Source: Citrobacter freundii (lineage in GTDB: Bacteria > Bacteroidota > Bacteroidia > Chitinophagales > Chitinophagaceae). Taken from it: a stretch of 56,909 nt of DNA. The stretch spans positions 1 to 56,909 of the forward strand of contig QFQQ01000039.1 in the NCBI GenBank assembly GCA_003243445.1, read 5' to 3'. A program made the translations under genes and the position numbers. Below the pieces are notes generated by a model. The model was not told where the DNA came from. It saw only the letters and a list, made by a program, of their open reading frames with translations, and made no database searches. Below are positions 36,087 through 44,523 of this stretch, piece by piece; positions within the stretch are counted from its first letter, which is position 1; each line of letters begins with the position of its first letter.

Positions 36087-37580
36087 ATGGCTAAAAACGC
36101 AGAAAAGTATTTTCACAAACAAATGGATAAGGATGCGGGTCTGAAACATACGTTTCACCGTACAAAGATCGTAGCAACTGTTGGACCGGCCTGTGATACA
36201 TACGATAAATTACTGGAACTGGTACAGGCAGGTGTGAACGTTTTCCGTTTGAACTTCTCACATGGTACACATGAAAACAAAGCGGAGATCATTTCTCATA
36301 TCCGTAAGATCAACAAAACTGAGCCTTACAATATCTCCATCCTCGGAGATCTGCAAGGTCCGAAACTCCGTGTTGGAGAAATTGAGAACGGCGCACTGAA
36401 GATCGAGCCAGGTGATATCCTTACATTCACTTCCAAAGAAAAAGTAGTTGGTACAAAAGAAAAGATCTACATCTCCTACCCTAACCTTCACAATGATGTG
36501 AAAGTGGGTGAAAAGATCATGATCGATGATGGAAAGCTGGAAGTGGTGGTTGTAGACATTACTGGTGCAGGTGATGTAAAAGTACAGGTTACTTATGGCG
36601 GCATGTTGCTGCCAAAGAAAGGGGTGAACCTGCCTGATACAGCGATCTCTCTTCCTGCGATGACGCCAAAAGACTTTGAAGATTTTGAATTCATCGTCAA
36701 ACATGAATTGGATTGGGTAGCATTATCATTTGTCAGGAAAGCAGAAGATATCATTGACCTGAAAAAACTGGTCAGAGAAAGAAACAGCGACATTAAAGTG
36801 ATGGCCAAAATCGAAATGCCTTCCGCGCTGGTTGATCTCCGCAACATTGTTGTAGAGTCTGACGCGGTGATGGTAGCGCGCGGAGATCTGGGTGTTGAAC
36901 TTCCTGTAGAAAAAGTGCCGATGGCGCAGCGTGACATCATCCGTAAATGTATCCACCGCGGTAAACCGGTGGTGGTTGCAACACAGATGATGGAAAGTAT
37001 GATCGATCGGGTAAAACCAAACCGCAGCGAGATCACTGACGTGGCCAACGCTGTACTGGAAGGCGCTGACGCTGTAATGTTAAGTGGTGAAACTGCTACC
37101 GGCAATCACCCTGCACTGGTTGTACAAACCATGCGCAAGATCATTCTTGAAGTAGAACACACTGAATACCGCTACGATCGTGAAGAAGATCTGAAAGCAC
37201 TCGCGCATTCACCATCGTTCCTAAGCGATGCAATCTGCTATAACGCCTGTAAGATCGCCAGCGATATTGCCGCAAACGCATTGGTTGGTATGACGCAAAG
37301 CGGTTATACCGGTTTTATGCTGAGCAGCTACAGACCCCAGTCTCCCTTGTACATCTTCACCAAGAAAAGATCTCTGGTAAACCAGTTGAGCCTTAGCTGG
37401 GGTGTAAGAGCCTTCTATTATGATGAAGAAGAAAGCCTCGATGATATCATCTTCGATCAGATTACGATCCTGAAAGAAAGAGGGTTTGTGAAATCCGGAG
37501 ATACGATCGTGAACACGGGCAGTACGCCGGTGGCATCGCATTTGCCGACGAATGTGTTGAAGATTACGAAGATTGAGTGA
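36087..37580 (+). CDS. pyk: Pyruvate kinase
   Basis: Converts phosphoenolpyruvate and ADP to pyruvate and ATP. 497 aa with the N-terminal TIM barrel (KIVATVGPA, GDLQGPKLRVG), the B domain (about 90-190), the active-site KIEMPSAL with catalytic Lys, MVARGDLGVELP, and TQMMESMI, then the C-terminal allosteric domain. Same operon as pfkA. A large family B element containing the terminator begins 5 bp after the stop. Confidence 0.97.
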   Translation: MAKNAEKYFHKQMDKDAGLKHTFHRTKIVATVGPACDTYDKLLELVQAGVNVFRLNFSHGTHENKAEIISHIRKINKTEPYNISILGDLQGPKLRVGEIENGALKIEPGDILTFTSKEKVVGTKEKIYISYPNLHNDVKVGEKIMIDDGKLEVVVVDITGAGDVKVQVTYGGMLLPKKGVNLPDTAISLPAMTPKDFEDFEFIVKHELDWVALSFVRKAEDIIDLKKLVRERNSDIKVMAKIEMPSALVDLRNIVVESDAVMVARGDLGVELPVEKVPMAQRDIIRKCIHRGKPVVVATQMMESMIDRVKPNRSEITDVANAVLEGADAVMLSGETATGNHPALVVQTMRKIILEVEHTEYRYDREEDLKALAHSPSFLSDAICYNACKIASDIAANALVGMTQSGYTGFMLSSYRPQSPLYIFTKKRSLVNQLSLSWGVRAFYYDEEESLDDIIFDQITILKERGFVKSGDTIVNTGSTPVASHLPTNVLKITKIE

Positions 37581-37584
37581 GAAG

Positions 37585-37896
37585 ACGGCGGACGGCCGAC
37601 CGCGGACCGCAGACGGGTCTGATTGAAAGCAAGTCGTTTTTTTGATTGAAAGTATTGAAGCCTTCCTTGGTATGGGGAGGCTTTTTTGTGGGGCAGACGA
37701 CGGACCACGGACGACGGACCACGGACCGCAGATGATTTTTTATTAAAGATAAATACCTCATTAAGGAAAGAATAAGAGCCACTATTACCTGTGGTGAATG
37801 CTCAATCATAAAGAAACGTCTGCGGTCTGCGGTCCGTCGTCCGTCGTCTCTCTCACAACGACACGTCTGCGGTCGGCGGTCGGCCCTCCGCGGTCA
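37585..37896. repeat. Nested family B 7-mer arrays after pyk
   Basis: Outer arms 37585-37612 and 37864-37896 (ACGGCGG, ACGGCCG, ACCGCGG, ACCGCAG type). Inner arms 37693-37733 and 37819-37848 use a sub-vocabulary (ACGACGG, ACCACGG). The pyk terminator 37658-37687 lies between the left outer and left inner arms. Total span 312 bp, no coding capacity. Confidence 0.93.
37658..37687 (+). terminator. Intrinsic terminator of pfkA-pyk
   Basis: Stem AAGCCTTCC/GGGGAGGCTT with a short loop followed by TTTTTTG, inside the nested family B element. Confidence 0.85.
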
Positions 37897-38010
37897 TCCC
37901 CCACAACTCACCTCCCCATTTCCTCAATTGCTTCACCAAAATCACCAGTCCGGGTTTTCTGACCATACCTGCTGCTTTTTTTACAATTACATTGTACCGG
38001 TAGCACAAGT

Positions 38011-39069
38011 ATGAAATGGAAATTACCCCAGTATAGCGGTAAAGATTATGTGGTACTGGCTTTTTTTGTCGGGCCTTTTTCTATCGGTATCAACACATTA
38101 TTGTTAGGCGTTCGCTATTTCGCGGATGCATGGGTATTTCTTACGGCCACAGTATTTGCAGCCGCAGACTTTTCGGTTGGATTTACACTTTGCAGCTCGA
38201 TCGGCGTTGGTTTGAGGAAATTCTTCAAAGGTGAACAGGGCATTGGCGCCCGTTTGCTGGTGATGATCTTCATCTTTCTGATGCTTACGATCATCTTCCT
38301 GGTCATTTTGTTCTGGGGGTATGAACATATTCCGTTCTTTCATTACCGCTTTGACAGTTTTGCATTTGCCTGGGCCTGTATTGGAACCGGTATTTATGTC
38401 GTGTTCATCACCTTTCTGCTGGAAGGCATGGCGAGATACAGGATCTGGAAGAATAAGATGAAAGAGAATGAACAACTGAGCAGGACCAATCGTCAGATAC
38501 GCTTGCAGGGATTGAAGAGCCAGGTGAATCCACATTTTCTTTTCAATAGTTTGAATTCATTGTCGAGCCTCGTAGATGAAGATGAAGATAAAGCTGAAAA
38601 ATTCCTTGATGAACTCAGCAAAGTGTACCGCTATATGCTGCGCACAGAAGATGACGAACTGGTCACACTCGATGCTGAGCTGGCCTTCATAGGTTCCTAT
38701 TACTACCTGTTGAAAGCAAGATACGGTGAAGGTCTTGAGATGAAGATCAATGTACGCCACACCGATCTTGAAAAATACCTGCCTCCATTAACGCTGCAAA
38801 CGATCATTGAGAATGCGTTTATGCAAAACTCGATGACCCGTGAATGCCCGCTGATCATTTATATCGAAAGCAATGATGAATACCTTATCATCACGAATAA
38901 TCTTCAGCCAAAGATCGTTGGGGAGGACCGTGATGTTGAATCCGGCATTGATAATCTTGTGGCGAGATATTCCCTGCTTCATCATTCGGAGATCATTATC
39001 CATGATGATGATCTGGCAAGAACCATACAGCTGCCTTTGTTCGATTCTAAAAACGAAACAGTCGTATGA
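38011..39069 (+). CDS. LytS-type sensor histidine kinase, degenerate ATP-binding domain
   Basis: 352 aa. Four predicted membrane helices in the first 145 residues, then the His_kinase domain (PF06580) with phospho-acceptor segment QVNPHFLFNSLNSL. The nucleotide-binding N box reads ENAFMQNSM, where family members (and the next gene) have ENAVKHN, and the G box is weak (SGIDNLVARY). It may be a pseudokinase that pairs with the kinase encoded next, with which it overlaps by 4 bp. Confidence 0.88.
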   Translation: MKWKLPQYSGKDYVVLAFFVGPFSIGINTLLLGVRYFADAWVFLTATVFAAADFSVGFTLCSSIGVGLRKFFKGEQGIGARLLVMIFIFLMLTIIFLVILFWGYEHIPFFHYRFDSFAFAWACIGTGIYVVFITFLLEGMARYRIWKNKMKENEQLSRTNRQIRLQGLKSQVNPHFLFNSLNSLSSLVDEDEDKAEKFLDELSKVYRYMLRTEDDELVTLDAELAFIGSYYYLLKARYGEGLEMKINVRHTDLEKYLPPLTLQTIIENAFMQNSMTRECPLIIYIESNDEYLIITNNLQPKIVGEDRDVESGIDNLVARYSLLHHSEIIIHDDDLARTIQLPLFDSKNETVV

Positions 39070-40127
39070 AGATCAGAGCCGTTCCCAAACTGAAAGTATA
39101 TTCCTTTCTTTTTTCGATGCCGATCATCGATATCGCGGTCAATCAGATCTTATACCGCGAACGGTTATGGGAAGACTGGAAAATATGGCTGATATCATTC
39201 CCGCTGATCTTCGGATTTGGCTATATTTCCTGGTATGCACGTATCACCGCCTCTGCAAAAGCTGAACGGAAATATCCTGAGTTGAAGCAGACATGGCAGC
39301 GTATACGGATCAAGATCCTGATCTGTTGCGTGTCTATGTGCACTGCGGTCGGATCGATACTTGCGGTATACAGCACCCTGAATATTCTTGATTATGAATT
39401 CCGTGCTTCGGATATCTGGCAGGGCGCCATACTGGCGTTTTGTGTGAATGTGATCTTTGAAACACTTTATGATGCGGAATATGCGGTAAATAAATACCGC
39501 GAAGCAGAAGAAGAAAAAGAAATGCTGCGGCAGCAGTCATTCAGTTCAGAGTTTGATACACTAAAGAACCAGGTGAACCCGCATTTCCTGTTCAATTGTT
39601 TTAATACGGTTTCATCATTGATCCGTGAAGACAAAGAAACAGCGAATATTTTTATTAACGATCTCAGTAAAGTATACCGTTATCTTTTAAAAAATAACGA
39701 AGAAGGACTGAGTACCGTAGCGTCTGAAATAAAATTTATCCATTCGTATTATAAATTACTGCAGACACGATATGGCGAGGCATTCAGGCTGGAGATAAAC
39801 ACAGATCCGTCGAGTGATGACCTGTTGCTTCCTTCATTGAGCCTGCAATTGCTCATAGAAAATGCGGTGAAGCATAATATTGTTGCCCGGTCAATGCCGT
39901 TGCTGATCGAGATCTTTACCAGTTATCAGCCTTCGTGCCTGATCGTGAGGAACAACCTGCAATTGCGGAATGCGAATGCAATAAGTAATAAGATCGGGTT
40001 GAAGAATATACAACTTAAGTATGAACTGCTGGATAAGAAGGGATTTGTGGCGATGAGGGATGAGCAGTCATTTAAAGTGGTGCTACCACTGATCGATCCG
40101 GAGAGGGATTTGAGTAGAAGATCGTAG
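39066..40127 (+). CDS. LytS-type sensor histidine kinase
   Basis: 353 aa with four membrane helices in the N-terminal 150 residues, H box QVNPHFLFNCFNTVSSL, intact N box ENAVKHN and a G-box-like IGLKNIQLKYELL. It begins with an ATGA overlap on the preceding kinase gene, so both are made in coupled fashion. No LytTR response regulator is present downstream, which is unusual because the family is normally paired with one. Confidence 0.9.
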   Translation: MKIRAVPKLKVYSFLFSMPIIDIAVNQILYRERLWEDWKIWLISFPLIFGFGYISWYARITASAKAERKYPELKQTWQRIRIKILICCVSMCTAVGSILAVYSTLNILDYEFRASDIWQGAILAFCVNVIFETLYDAEYAVNKYREAEEEKEMLRQQSFSSEFDTLKNQVNPHFLFNCFNTVSSLIREDKETANIFINDLSKVYRYLLKNNEEGLSTVASEIKFIHSYYKLLQTRYGEAFRLEINTDPSSDDLLLPSLSLQLLIENAVKHNIVARSMPLLIEIFTSYQPSCLIVRNNLQLRNANAISNKIGLKNIQLKYELLDKKGFVAMRDEQSFKVVLPLIDPERDLSRRS

Positions 40128-40130
40128 GTT

Positions 40131-40336
40131 CCCGCTAATTACGCTGATCTGCCCTTTCAATTAAAGAAATATCATTTGGATAAAGCATAGTCTATGTTTA
40201 GCTGCCGCAGATTACGCAGATAAGTTTCCTTGTTCAACGGCTCATCCGCGTAATCTGCGGCAGCATAATTAAATCAATACATACAACACAGGCAATTTCC
40301 AAGGAAGGTTTGATAGATCAGCGTAATCTGCGGAAA
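40131..40336. repeat. Family E inverted 9-mer arrays, convergent gap
   Basis: Inner hairpin: 17-bp perfect arms 40201-40217 and 40248-40264 (GCTGCCGCAGATTACGC). Outer arms 40131-40150 and 40315-40336 (CGCTAATTACGCTGATCT / AGATCAGCGTAATCTGCGG). Lies between convergent genes. Confidence 0.9.
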
Positions 40337-40369
40337 CTTTTTCCTGTCAGCATTGAAATAGTACCAACA

Positions 40370-40404
40370 AAAAAGGTGCTGCACAATCTGTACAACACCT
40401 TTTC
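40370..40404 (-). terminator. Terminator of the DUF1080-cytochrome transcript
   Basis: Minus-strand stem AAAAGGTGTTGTACA/TGTGCAGCACCTTTT with trailing T residues, 17 bp after the DUF1080 stop. Confidence 0.85.
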
Positions 40405-40421
40405 AATCTTATACACCCACG

Positions 40422-41207
40422 TTACAATTTTTTGATCTTAATGTTCTTATACCAAACATTATTACCATGATCCTGCAACGCAATTCTTCCTGTTTTGAAT
40501 GTTCCAAAGTCAGGCATTGATTTAAATTTGCTACCCGCGATCAGTTGTTTCCAGTTATCATCCCACATAGTAGTTGATACTACGTTAACACCATTCAGGT
40601 AGAAATCAAGTTTACCGTCTTTGCTTTTGATCTCTGCGTGATTCCACTCAAGCGCTGGTTTTACCGGCTCTGAAGAAGAAGAGATCAGGTCATACAGATC
40701 ACCTGCACGGTGTTTTGGGATCTTTGCATCAGGATGTTTTGCATTATCCAGCACCTGCATTTCGGGACCAGTATTGTAAGTATTCTCGTATTTGGGTTTA
40801 TCTTCTTTTACATAGAAGATGATACCGCTGTTGCCACCGGAATCAACTTTCCAGTCGAGCGACAAATGGAAGTTCGTATACTCAGCGTCTGTAACGAGAT
40901 CTCCGCCAGCATCTTTATTATCTTTTTTCACGGAAGGATCAAAGCGGAGTGTACCGTTCTCCATTCTCCAGGCAGCGCCTGCCTTTGAAGGATCGCCGTA
41001 TTTATGCCATCCTTTTACATCGGTTCCATCAAACAGCAATTCCCAACCGTCTTTCTTTTCCTCATCAGTGAGGGTATTGTCTGCAGCTACGGCAGGAGTG
41101 GCAGTTTTTGTGCTATCGTTATTCACTGTATCTGTTTTTGTTTCAGCATTGTTGCCGCAAGCGACTGACAGAACAACCGAAGTAGCGATCAGTGTTGTTT
41201 TTAACAT
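40422..41207 (-). CDS. DUF1080 (PF06439) lipoprotein, predicted 3-keto-glycoside hydrolase
   Basis: 261 aa. Lipobox LSVAC, a Thr/Asn/Ala linker, then the jelly-roll PF06439 domain (GWELLFDGTDVKGWHKYG...NSGIIFYV...GPEMQVLDN...WNHAEIKSKDGK...ALQDHGN). Members hydrolyse 3-keto-glucosides and related disaccharides after C3 oxidation. It sits 6 bp after the cytochrome c gene and near a GMC oxidoreductase and a Gfo/Idh/MocA dehydrogenase, which supports that role. Periplasmic face or surface-anchored. Confidence 0.9.
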   Translation of the reverse strand: MLKTTLIATSVVLSVACGNNAETKTDTVNNDSTKTATPAVAADNTLTDEEKKDGWELLFDGTDVKGWHKYGDPSKAGAAWRMENGTLRFDPSVKKDNKDAGGDLVTDAEYTNFHLSLDWKVDSGGNSGIIFYVKEDKPKYENTYNTGPEMQVLDNAKHPDAKIPKHRAGDLYDLISSSSEPVKPALEWNHAEIKSKDGKLDFYLNGVNVVSTTMWDDNWKQLIAGSKFKSMPDFGTFKTGRIALQDHGNNVWYKNIKIKKL

Positions 41208-41213
41208 GAGTGA

Positions 41214-41642
41214 TTATTTTTTTAATAAAAGAATATATTTCACCATTGCTTCTGCATCTGCCTGCGACAGGGTTGCATGCGGGATCATTGGCACTGATCC
41301 CCAAACGCCGGTGCCGCCTTTAATGATCTTTTCGGCAAGCTGGGGGATGATCCCGGGAGCCTGCGATGCATATTTTTCAGCCACCTGGCGGTAAGTCGGG
41401 CCAGTGTATGCTTCATCTATTTTATGACAGGTAAAGCAATCGCTTTGGCCGATCAGTTCAAGACCTTTTTTGTAATCAGGATTTGAAGAAAGATCTGCGT
41501 CTGCACTTGCAGTTCCTGTTTCGGTAGCTGTTTCAGTTGGCTTCGTTTCCGCACCTGAACCTGTTTCTTTTGGTTTGTCTCCCCCTCCTCCGCAAGCTGC
41601 CAGCGTTGCAAGCACGGTAGCCGCCAAGATAAATTTTCTCAT
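41214..41642 (-). CDS. c-type cytochrome lipoprotein
   Basis: 142 aa from MRKFILAATV; a Met ten codons upstream lies outside the signal. Lipobox LAAC, a long Thr/Glu-rich linker, then a class I cytochrome: C69-F-T-C72-H73 haem site and likely distal Met119 in VPMIPH. Monohaem periplasmic electron carrier. Next to a GMC oxidoreductase system it is the likely electron acceptor for sugar oxidation. Co-transcribed with the DUF1080 gene. Confidence 0.92.
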   Translation of the reverse strand: MRKFILAATVLATLAACGGGGDKPKETGSGAETKPTETATETGTASADADLSSNPDYKKGLELIGQSDCFTCHKIDEAYTGPTYRQVAEKYASQAPGIIPQLAEKIIKGGTGVWGSVPMIPHATLSQADAEAMVKYILLLKK

Positions 41643-41693
41643 TTTTTTGAAGTGTTTTAAATGTTTGCTCATTATGTGGATACAGCGATAAAA

Positions 41694-42749
41694 TTAGGTC
41701 AATCCGAGTACTTTCCGGTTAAATGCTTCATCTGTTTTCACGCCTGCGAAATCATCAAAAGCCTTTTCGGTAACGCGGATAATATGATCCTGGATAAATT
41801 TAGCGCCTTCTTTAGCGCCATCTTCAGGATGCTTGATGCAGCATTCCCATTCCATCACGGCCCAGCCTTTGAAATCGTATTCAGTCAATTTACTGAACAC
41901 CTGTTTGAAATCCACCTGGCCATCTCCCGGCGAGCGGTAGCGGCCGGCCCTTTTCAGCCAGCTTTGGTAACCGCCGAACGTGCCCTGCTTCCCGGTTGAA
42001 TGGAACTCCGCATCCTTTACGTGAAATGCTTTGATCCTTTCATGATAGAAATCGATATACTGTACATAATCCAACTGTTGCAATACAAAGTGCGACGGAT
42101 CATACAGCAGACATGCCCTTGGGTGATTATTCACTTCTTCCAGGAACATTTCGTAGGTAATACCATCAAACAGGTCTTCGCCCGGATGTATTTCATAACA
42201 AACATCCACGCCGCATTCATCAAAGTAATTCAGGATCGGCAGCCATCTTTTACCCAGTTCCTTAAACCCTTCTTCCACCAGTCCTGCCGGCCTTTGCGGC
42301 CAGGGATGGAAGGTGTGCCAGAGCAATGCGCCACTGAAAGTCGGATGCGCTGTCAGGCCCATATTCTGTGAAGCTTTCGCTCCGTATTTCAATTGCTGCA
42401 CGGCCCATTCCTGTCTTGCCTTTGGATTTTTCTTCACTTCATCCGGCGCAAACGCATCGAACAGATCATCATATGCCGGATGCACAGCCACCAGTTGTCC
42501 CTGCAGATGCGTTGAAAGTTCCGTCACTTCAAGGCCACATTCGTTAACGATCCCTTTTACTTCTTCCGCATATGTTTTGCTTTCAGCGGCTTTCTTCAGA
42601 TCAATACAACGCGGATCCCATGTCGGGATCTGCGCACCTTTAAAACCCAGACTCTTCGCCCAGTTACAGATCGACCGCAGATCATTGAACGGCGGTTTAT
42701 CTCCGAGAAATTGTGCGAGGAAAATACCGGGACCTTGGATGGTTGTCAT
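41694..42749 (-). CDS. Sugar phosphate isomerase/epimerase family (TIM barrel), long form
   Basis: 351 aa of the xylose-isomerase-like TIM-barrel family. Metal-ligand pattern visible as YEIHPGE, DPSHF, HVKDAEFH and the C-terminal MEWEC. Cytoplasmic, no signal peptide. It may isomerise or epimerise the keto-sugar produced by this cluster; relatives also act as C-deglycosidases on 3-keto-C-glycosides. It lies upstream of the cytochrome gene by 51 bp. Confidence 0.88.
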   Translation of the reverse strand: MTTIQGPGIFLAQFLGDKPPFNDLRSICNWAKSLGFKGAQIPTWDPRCIDLKKAAESKTYAEEVKGIVNECGLEVTELSTHLQGQLVAVHPAYDDLFDAFAPDEVKKNPKARQEWAVQQLKYGAKASQNMGLTAHPTFSGALLWHTFHPWPQRPAGLVEEGFKELGKRWLPILNYFDECGVDVCYEIHPGEDLFDGITYEMFLEEVNNHPRACLLYDPSHFVLQQLDYVQYIDFYHERIKAFHVKDAEFHSTGKQGTFGGYQSWLKRAGRYRSPGDGQVDFKQVFSKLTEYDFKGWAVMEWECCIKHPEDGAKEGAKFIQDHIIRVTEKAFDDFAGVKTDEAFNRKVLGLT

Positions 42750-42784
42750 GCTTTTCTGTTTTGTTAGATTATGTTGTGGGTGAA

Positions 42785-43009
42785 AGGTTTCAGGGATTTG
42801 AGAGGTTCCAGGGGTTCCAGAAGTTCCAGGGGTTCCAGAGGTTGCTACCGCGCTTCGGAAAAGAATTTATTATCAGGACTGAATTATATCGGCATTGATA
42901 ATAATATTTCAACCTTCTTAACCCGAGGACTTCGCAAAGTGCGGCAGCAACTTATGAAACCTATTAAACCTATGGAACCTCTGGAACCTATGGAACCTCT
43001 GGAACTTCT
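42785..43009. repeat. Family A element with conserved body
   Basis: Left words (AGGTTCCAG, GGGTTCCAG, AAGTTCCAG) run 42785-42840, then the GTTGCTACCGCG core and a body of about 85 nt, then GTGCGGCAGCAAC and complementary words to 43009. The body is homologous to that of the element at 46676-46897 (shared AGAATTTATTATCA-like and GATAAtAAtATTTCAA-like blocks and ACTTCGCAAA). Confidence 0.93.
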
Positions 43010-43032
43010 CGACCGCTTAACTCTTTTCCGTT

Positions 43033-44187
43033 CTAGAACTCCGTCCACTTCTCACTACTCTTCCCGCTTTCGATCACTTTCTCCACGAATGCCATTCCCC
43101 GCACGCCGTCTTCAACGCCGGGAAAATCCAGCATTTCCGGGGTGGGTGTCCCGCCGCTGATTTTGGCTTTTACGGTGAGGGCGAAGTTGCGGTAGAGATT
43201 GGCAAATGCTTCGAGATAGCCTTCGGGGTGGCCCGGCGGTACACGTGTATTGTGCCTTGAAAAACTGCTGGTATAACCTGCGCCAGTCCTGTGCACTTCC
43301 ATTGGTTTGTCGGGCCATCTGACAAGCAAACTATTGGCATCTTCCTGTTTCCATTCAATGCTGCCTAGCTCACCATATACTCTTATCTTAACGTTGTTCT
43401 CCTCACCTGTTGCAATTTGCGTAGCCATTAATACACCACTGGCCCCGTTGCTAAACTTTAGCAGAACGGCGCCATCATCATCCAACTGGCGGCCTTCCAC
43501 AACGATGTTTATATCGGCACATAATTTTGTTGTCTGAAGACCGCTTACATATTCAGCAAGATTAAAAGCATGCGTTCCGATATCACCCATGGCACCGGCG
43601 ATTCCGCTTTGTTTTGGGTCAGTTCTCCAGGAGGCCTGCTTATTTGCCGCACCTTCCAGGAAAGTGCTCAGCCAGCCCTGGGGATATTCCACATAGACCT
43701 TTCTGATCTTTCCGAACTTGCCGCTCAGCACCTGCCGGCGCGCTTCTTTTACCATCGGATAACCGGTATAAGTATGTGTGAGACAAAAATACAGGCCAGT
43801 GTTTTCGGCGATTTCTTTCAGTTCCTTTGCCTCTTTCAGATCGAAGGTCATTGGTTTATCCAGCACTACGTGGAAACCATTTTCGAGTGCCAGTTTCGCC
43901 GGTTCAAAATGAACATGGTTTGGCGTTACAATGCTGACGATCTCCATCCGCTGATCCGGTGGCAATGCCTTTTCTGCGCGGATCATTTCTTTATATGAAC
44001 CATAGATCCGGGCAGGGGGTAAATTCAACAGATCACCTGCCTGTTTTGATTTCTCAGGATCGCTGCTGAAAGCGCCGCAAACCAATTCGATCTGTCCATC
44101 CATACTGGCAGCGATCCGGTGTACAGCCCCGATAAAAGCACCAGGTCCCCCACCGATCATACCCATTCTTAACTTTCGATTGAGCAT
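43033..44187 (-). CDS. Gfo/Idh/MocA family oxidoreductase
   Basis: NAD(P)-dependent sugar dehydrogenase/reductase, 384 aa. N-terminal Rossmann domain with MIGGGPGAFIG (9-19), nucleotide-binding VTPNHVHFE, catalytic L-D-K-P, and the C-terminal alpha/beta domain with DIGTHAFNLAEYV. No Tat signal, so cytoplasmic. It probably oxidises or reduces C3 of the imported sugar. First gene of the leftward arm of the cluster, divergent from the transporter gene. Confidence 0.92.
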   Translation of the reverse strand: MLNRKLRMGMIGGGPGAFIGAVHRIAASMDGQIELVCGAFSSDPEKSKQAGDLLNLPPARIYGSYKEMIRAEKALPPDQRMEIVSIVTPNHVHFEPAKLALENGFHVVLDKPMTFDLKEAKELKEIAENTGLYFCLTHTYTGYPMVKEARRQVLSGKFGKIRKVYVEYPQGWLSTFLEGAANKQASWRTDPKQSGIAGAMGDIGTHAFNLAEYVSGLQTTKLCADINIVVEGRQLDDDGAVLLKFSNGASGVLMATQIATGEENNVKIRVYGELGSIEWKQEDANSLLVRWPDKPMEVHRTGAGYTSSFSRHNTRVPPGHPEGYLEAFANLYRNFALTVKAKISGGTPTPEMLDFPGVEDGVRGMAFVEKVIESGKSSEKWTEF

Positions 44188-44210
44188 ATGTGTGTTGCGT
44201 TTGAAGTGAG

Positions 44211-44383
44211 ACCGCGGACCGCAGACCGCAGACCACCGACGTTAATAATTATAGATCTTTTATTACCTGTTTGAGCATTGATTAATCACATTCTAATAAT
44301 ACTTTTTTAGCAAGACCCGATGCTTTATTACCTGACCGGTCAGCAGCCTCGTCTGCGTTCTGCGGCTGGCCGTCGGCGGTCTT
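44211..44383. repeat. Family B 7-mer arms in a divergent promoter region
   Basis: Left arm 44211-44241: ACCGCGG, ACCGCAG, ACCGCAG, ACCACCG. Right arm 44350-44383 on the other strand: ACCGCCG, ACGGCCA, GCCGCAG, AACGCAG. Spacer about 108 nt, AT-rich. It lies between the start codons of the two arms of the sugar cluster. Confidence 0.88.
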
Positions 44384-44523
44384 CCAAATTAAGTGTAAAT
44401 TCAACGTTTAAACGTATTTTCCCCTCCCATTAAAATTATCCTCACTCAAATGTAAAGTGTGTTTAAAAATAGTACATTTAGCTTTTGTAGGAATATTAAA
44501 TTGATAAAAACGAAAGGCTCTAT

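Noticed and set aside
42713..43160. Open frames with GSRGSR and EPLEPMEPLE repeats over the family A element
   Set aside because: Direct translations of 9-mer words on either strand, overlapping two real genes; not supported as repeat proteins.
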